Below are positions 60,268-64,000 of a DNA stretch of 64,000 bases, in pieces. The translations under genes and the position numbers were made by a program. The stretch spans positions 248,001 to 312,000 of the forward strand of contig NZ_BONV01000005.1 in the NCBI RefSeq assembly GCF_016862895.1, written 5' to 3'. The DNA comes from Planotetraspora kaengkrachanensis. GTDB taxonomy: Bacteria; Actinomycetota; Actinomycetes; Streptosporangiales; Streptosporangiaceae. The notes under the pieces were generated by a model that saw only the letters and a program-made list of their open reading frames with translations, made no database searches and was not told where the DNA came from. Position 1 is the stretch's first letter; each line of letters opens with the position of its first letter.

Positions 60268-60634
60268 CACCCTCATGAAAACACACGCGCACGACGGGCG
60301 CGTCGATCAACGGTCCCGGCGGCGGAGGGGGGCGGCGCGCATCGAGGCGATGCGGCCCCCTGCGCACCAGGCCTCGGTGACACGGGGACGCCTCCGCGCC
60401 CAGCCCTGAACGCCGCAGTTTTGCCGACGCGCAAACGGAGCAGAAGACAAAGGTGGCCATCTCCACGAGGCGCCAAGACCGCGGGCACATCACACCGAGA
60501 TCACACGAAACCGGACGCGACCGGCGCGCGCCTGCCGTCCACCCCAGACCGCAATCCAGGCGATACGGCCATTTGCCTCATCCCAAATGGGAGAGAAATG
60601 GATTCTCCTGCCGAGTCACGATTGAATAACGTGC
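60268..60634. other. Divergent promoter region without a gene
   Basis: This 367-base region separates the kinase-like gene from moxR. It contains CCATTTG-N8-CAAATGG (60570-60591), a perfect 7-bp dyad that could be an operator, and a GAATAAC -10-like element near 60626 just before the moxR start. No coding frame with family similarity is seen. Confidence 0.5.
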
Positions 60635-61684
60635 ATGAGCGTTGCCGATGAACTCAGTGACCCGGAGCCGGGCAAGGCGATCGCGGCCCGGGCGGACGCC
60701 GGGCCGGCCGACGTCGGGCTCCTCCGCGACGCCCTCGACGAGGTACGACGTGTGATCGTCGGCCAGGACCACATGGTGGAGCGGCTGCTGGTGGCCCTGC
60801 TCGCGCGAGGACACTGCCTGCTCGAGGGCGTGCCCGGCGTGGCCAAGACCCTCGCGGCTTCCACGCTGGCCACGGTCGTGGGCGGCACGTTCGCCCGGAT
60901 CCAGTTCACCCCCGACCTCGTGCCGAGCGACATCGTCGGCACCCGCGTCTATCACCCGAGCACCGAGCGGTTCGACGTCGAGCTCGGGCCGGTCTTCGTC
61001 AACTTCCTGCTGGCCGACGAGATCAACCGCGCGCCGGCGAAGGTCCAGTCGGCGCTGCTCGAGGTCATGGCCGAACGGCAGGTCACCCTGGCGGGACGCA
61101 CCCACATCCTGCCGCGGCCGTTCATCGTGCTGGCGACGCAGAACCCCATCGAGTCCGAGGGCGTCTACCCGCTGCCCGAGGTGCAACGGGACCGGTTCCT
61201 GTTCAAGGTCAGGGTCTCGCATCCGAGCGCCCACGAGGAGCTGGAGATCCTGCAGCGGATGAGCGTCCACCCTCCGGTGGCCGGGCCCGTGCTCGACCCC
61301 GATCGGCTGCTGCGGCTGCAGGAGATGGCCGAGGAGGTGTCGGTGCACCAGCTCGTCGCCGACTACGTCGTCCGCCTGGTCATGGCCACCCGCACGCCCG
61401 CCGACTACGGCCTGCGCGAGCTGCAGGAGGTCATCGAGATCGGCGTCAGCCCCCGGGCGACCCTGGGCCTGATCGCGGCCGGGCGTGCTCTGGCCCTCCT
61501 CCGGGGACGCGACTACCTGCTGCCCGACGACGTCCGGGACGTCGCCGTCGACGTGATGTCGCACCGGCTGATGCTCACCTTCGACGCGCTGGCCGACGAC
61601 GTCGACGCAGAGGGCGTGGTGCGCCAGATCCTGATGGCCGTCCCACCGCCTCTCGTCGTGTGGAACAACCAGGGTCCCCGGTGA
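60635..61684 (+). CDS. moxR: MoxR-family AAA ATPase
   Basis: The 349-residue ATPase has Walker A GVPGVAKT (residues 65-72), Walker B LLADEI (125-130), sensor 1 LATQNPIES and a C-terminal RADILAAGRALALLRGRDYL-like region. MoxR proteins work with DUF58 and von Willebrand A proteins to assemble or activate metal- or cofactor-containing enzymes. The two partner genes follow directly. The mRNA may be leaderless, since no ribosome-binding site is seen before ATG 60635. Confidence 0.93.
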   Translation: MSVADELSDPEPGKAIAARADAGPADVGLLRDALDEVRRVIVGQDHMVERLLVALLARGHCLLEGVPGVAKTLAASTLATVVGGTFARIQFTPDLVPSDIVGTRVYHPSTERFDVELGPVFVNFLLADEINRAPAKVQSALLEVMAERQVTLAGRTHILPRPFIVLATQNPIESEGVYPLPEVQRDRFLFKVRVSHPSAHEELEILQRMSVHPPVAGPVLDPDRLLRLQEMAEEVSVHQLVADYVVRLVMATRTPADYGLRELQEVIEIGVSPRATLGLIAAGRALALLRGRDYLLPDDVRDVAVDVMSHRLMLTFDALADDVDAEGVVRQILMAVPPPLVVWNNQGPR

Positions 61685-61691
61685 TCGGCCG

Positions 61692-62615
61692 ATGAGCCCG
61701 GCCACGCCCGACCAGGCGCTGCGGCGCCTGGAGCTCACCGTGGTGCGGCGGCTCGACGGCCTGCTGCACGGCGGCCACCAGGGGCTGATCCCCGGCCCGG
61801 GAAGCGAGCTCGGCGACACCCGCGTCTACGTGCCGGGCGAGGACGACGTCCGCCGGATGGACTGGGCCGTCACCGCGCGCACCACCACCCCGCACGTGCG
61901 CGACCTCATCGCCGACCGTGAGCTGGAGACATGGGCGCTTGCGGACCTGTCGGCCAGCATGGACTTCGGCACGGCCGACGTCGCCAAGCGCGACCTGGTC
62001 ATCTCCGCCGTCGGCGCCATCGGGTTCCTGGCCAGCCGCGTCGGCGACCGGTTCGGCGCCTACATCCTGCACGGCGACGACGTTCACCGTTACCCGGCGC
62101 GGCCGGGCCGCCCGCCGCTGTACGCGCTGCTGCACTCCCTGCTGAGCGCCCCGCCGTCCGGCGGCTCGGTGGAGCTCGGCCCCGCGATCGAGATGATGGC
62201 CGCCGCGCACCGCAAGCGCGGCCTGCGCGTGATCGTCTCGGACTTCCTCGACGACCCGGACGGCTGGGAGCCCGCCCTGCGCAGGCTCGCCTCCCGCCAC
62301 CAGGTGCTCGCCGTCGAGGTCATCGACCCGCGCGAGCTCGAGCTGCCCGACGTCGGCCTGGTCACCCTCGCCGACCCGGAGACCGGGCGCAGCCGCGACA
62401 TCTACCTGTCGCGGGACATCCGGGAAAGGTACGCCGAGGCGGCGGCCGCGCAACGCGAGTCCAACCGGCTGGCCCTGCGCCGCAGCGGCGCCTCCCACCT
62501 CGTCCTGCGGACCGACCGGGACTGGGTCTTCGACATCGCGCAGTTCGTCCTGCGGCAGAGGCGGACCGCCTACCTGATGCGCCGGACGGCCTCCACCCGA
62601 GGGGCGGCAACGTGA
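61692..62615 (+). CDS. DUF58 domain-containing protein
   Basis: The 307-residue protein has the DUF58 core: [20 protein letters not shown] followed by [20 protein letters not shown] and [11 protein letters not shown], the last being a DxSxS-like metal site of a VWA-type fold. DUF58 proteins pair with MoxR ATPases and VWA proteins as a chaperone-like unit. It starts 8 bases after moxR and overlaps the VWA gene as GTGA, so all three are cotranslated. The partner enzyme is unknown. Confidence 0.92.
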   Translation: MSPATPDQALRRLELTVVRRLDGLLHGGHQGLIPGPGSELGDTRVYVPGEDDVRRMDWAVTARTTTPHVRDLIADRELETWALADLSASMDFGTADVAKRDLVISAVGAIGFLASRVGDRFGAYILHGDDVHRYPARPGRPPLYALLHSLLSAPPSGGSVELGPAIEMMAAAHRKRGLRVIVSDFLDDPDGWEPALRRLASRHQVLAVEVIDPRELELPDVGLVTLADPETGRSRDIYLSRDIRERYAEAAAAQRESNRLALRRSGASHLVLRTDRDWVFDIAQFVLRQRRTAYLMRRTASTRGAAT

Positions 62616-63559
62616 TCTTCCTTGCTCCGGGCTGGCTCTGGCTGTTCACGTTGGTGGCCGCGCTCGCCATCGGCTACGTGCTGGTCCAGCTGACCCGCCG
62701 CCGCTACGCCGTGCGCTTCACCAACCTGGCGCTGCTCTCCCTGGTCGCCCCCGAACGCCCGGCGTGGCGCCGGCACGTGCCCGCCGCGCTGTTCCTGCTG
62801 ATGCTGATCCTGCTGGTCCTGGGGTCGGCACGGCCCGCGGACGCCGTACGGGTGCCCCGCGACCGCGCGACCATCATCATCGCGGTTGACATCTCCTTGT
62901 CGATGGAATCAGCGGACGTCCCGCCCACCCGCCTGATCGCCGCCAAGCAGGCCGCCCAGCAGTTCGTCGACGACCTGCCCGAGAGGTTCAACGTCGGCGT
63001 GGTGGCCTTCGCCAGGTCGGCGGCCGTGGTGATCTCCCCCACGACCGACCACGTGGCGGTCACCACCGCGATCTCCAACCTGACCACGCGGCCGGGCACC
63101 GCGATCGGCGAGGCCGTCTTCAACTCCCTCGACTCGATCAGGTCCTTCGACCAGCGCGCGGTCACCGACCCGCCCCCGTCAGCGATCGTGCTGCTCTCCG
63201 ACGGCGACAACACCTCCGGGAGGTCGGTCAACGAGGCCATCGAGGCGTCCGTCGGCGCCAAGGTGCCGGTCTCGACCATCGCGTACGGCACGCCGGAAGG
63301 CACGGTGAACATCGACAACCGGCCGGTCCAGGTGCCGGTCAACAAGACCACGCTGAAGTCCTTGTCGGACGGCACGGGCGGCCGTGCGTACGCCGCGGAG
63401 TCGGGCAGCGAGTTGCGCGAGGTGTACTCGCAGATCGGCACGTCCCTCGGTTACCGCGTCGTCCACGAGGAGATCACGCAGCGGTTCCTCATCGGGGCGA
63501 TCATCGCCGGGATCCTGGTCGCCGCGTCGGCGATGCTCCTGGGGTCGCGCATCCCCTGA
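62612..63559 (+). CDS. VWA domain membrane protein (BatA-like)
   Basis: The 315-residue protein has two N-terminal membrane helices ([35 protein letters not shown]), a von Willebrand A domain with the MIDAS motif DISLS (Asp93, Ser95, Ser97), and a C-terminal helix. It is the membrane partner of MoxR and the DUF58 protein. GTG 62612 overlaps the DUF58 stop (GTGA), with GAGGGG upstream. The complete unit is widespread in actinomycetes; its client is unknown. Confidence 0.92.
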   Translation: MIFLAPGWLWLFTLVAALAIGYVLVQLTRRRYAVRFTNLALLSLVAPERPAWRRHVPAALFLLMLILLVLGSARPADAVRVPRDRATIIIAVDISLSMESADVPPTRLIAAKQAAQQFVDDLPERFNVGVVAFARSAAVVISPTTDHVAVTTAISNLTTRPGTAIGEAVFNSLDSIRSFDQRAVTDPPPSAIVLLSDGDNTSGRSVNEAIEASVGAKVPVSTIAYGTPEGTVNIDNRPVQVPVNKTTLKSLSDGTGGRAYAAESGSELREVYSQIGTSLGYRVVHEEITQRFLIGAIIAGILVAASAMLLGSRIP

Positions 63560-63571
63560 ACATCCCCAGCA

Positions 63572-63604
63572 TTGTCCACAGACTGTCCACAGGCCTGTGG
63601 ACAG
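63572..63604. promoter_or_regulatory. Cluster of three DnaA-box-like sequences
   Basis: TTGTCCACA (63572-63580), CTGTCCACA (63583-63591) and the inverted CTGTCCACA at 63596-63604 match the actinomycete DnaA box (TTGTCCACA). The second and third form a perfect 22-bp palindrome (63583-63604). They lie between the VWA and methyltransferase genes, about 50 bases before the latter. No dnaA or dnaN gene is near, so this is not oriC. Confidence 0.7.
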
Positions 63605-63650
63605 CGGCGTCCGGCGATCACCGCTGTCAGGCGTTGGTACGTTTGTGCAC

Positions 63651-64000
63651 GTGGCACATTACTTCGAGGAAAGCCCCCAGGCGGCCAGCCGTCCCGGCGT
63701 GGTCAACCTGGTCCTCCCGGATCTGCATCTGCGGCTGGAGACCGATCGGGGCGTGTTCTCCCCCGACCGGATCGACTCCGGCACGCGGGTGCTGCTGGAG
63801 ACCGTGCCTCCGCCGCCCGCGGGCGGCGACCTGCTCGACCTCGGCTGCGGTTACGGCCCCATCGCGCTGACCATGGCCTCGAGGGCGCCCGGCGCGACGG
63901 TCTGGGCCGTCGACGTCAACCGCCGTTCCGTGGAGTTGTGCGAGCGGAACGCAAAAGGCGCCGGCCTTGACAAAGTAAGGCCGGTTCTCCCCGACGAGGT
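63651..64000 (+). CDS. Class I SAM methyltransferase (RsmC type), 5' part
   Basis: The frame from GTG 63651 runs off the window end. It reads AHYFEESPQAASRPGVV, then LETDRGVFSPDRIDSGTRVL (the RsmC/RlmG family pattern), and the SAM motif LLDLGCGYGPIALTMASRAP with the acidic VDVNRRSVELCERN after it. It is probably an rRNA guanine-N2 methyltransferase of the RsmC group or a close relative. The methyltransferase NPPF/Y catalytic motif lies beyond the window. An in-frame GTG at 63645 is an alternative start. Confidence 0.8.
   Translation, partial: MAHYFEESPQAASRPGVVNLVLPDLHLRLETDRGVFSPDRIDSGTRVLLETVPPPPAGGDLLDLGCGYGPIALTMASRAPGATVWAVDVNRRSVELCERNAKGAGLDKVRPVLPDE

Noticed and set aside
63572-63604. 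Chromosomal origin of replication
   Set aside because: Only three boxes, no AT-rich unwinding region, and no dnaA, dnaN or gyrase genes nearby.

Overview
The window is chromosomal DNA from a very GC-rich actinomycete. Third codon positions are almost always G or C, GTG starts are common, and many genes overlap as ATGA or GTGA. The gene families (two WYL regulators, a CGNR protein, AlkZ-like glycosylase, DUF4180, DrrA-type ABC pair, a MoxR/DUF58/VWA cluster) fit a filamentous actinobacterium. A member of the Streptosporangiales is plausible, but no marker gene here settles it. I see no rRNA, tRNA, CRISPR array or intact mobile element; one decayed transposase fragment lies near 15.9 kb.

Left part (0-16 kb): small accessory and stress genes, mostly regulator-plus-target pairs. 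They include an excisionase-type HTH gene with an alpha/beta hydrolase and DUF4180 protein; a MarR/FMN-reductase pair; SoxR with an NmrA-like oxidoreductase; a nickel/cobalt permease behind a near-perfect Nur box; a TetR/hydrolase pair with a double operator; a PPOX-fold protein; and a thioredoxin-reductase-like flavoprotein. A 421-bp array of 53-bp repeats follows, then a ribbon-helix-helix gene preceded by 11-bp-phased TGRYGYCA sites, a DUF4097 protein, an ABC exporter, and a DUF2089/membrane/SHOCT operon.

Centre (16-39 kb): a large locus that I read as an oxalate and C2-acid utilisation island. A leftward operon encodes SucCD-like CoA ligase, hydroxypyruvate isomerase, tartronate-semialdehyde reductase, glyoxylate carboligase, an aldehyde dehydrogenase and glycerate kinase. 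Divergent from it is an OFA-family (oxalate/formate) transporter, followed by a FadR-type GntR regulator. A second leftward group encodes a ThDP enzyme resembling oxalyl-CoA decarboxylase, formyl-CoA transferase, an ADP-forming acyl-CoA ligase, an Nramp-like transporter lacking the usual metal motifs, a small membrane protein and TerC. MoeA, a PanE-like reductase (candidate oxalyl-CoA reductase) and FdhD complete it. The inferred flow is import of oxalate, activation to oxalyl-CoA, then either decarboxylation to formyl-CoA and formate (oxidised by a molybdenum formate dehydrogenase outside the window, needing FdhD and MoeA) or reduction to glyoxylate, which Gcl, GlxR and glycerate kinase turn into phosphoglycerate. 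A palindromic motif, CATAC-N-GTATG within ACTGTATACCGTATG, recurs at the main divergent promoters and in front of the GntR gene, so the locus is probably one regulon.

Right part (39-64 kb): more regulator/target pairs (ArsR/AHSA1, WYL/AlkZ-like, MarR/FAD monooxygenase, DeoR/MFS), an S9 peptidase, an SDR-DUF2867 protein, a large membrane protein with a split hydrolase fold, a two-component system, a TauE/SafE permease behind the MFS gene, a protein with a kinase-like N-lobe, the MoxR-DUF58-VWA cluster, and the start of an RsmC-type methyltransferase preceded by three DnaA-box-like sequences. A second 53-bp repeat array lies just before the MFS gene at 57.4 kb.
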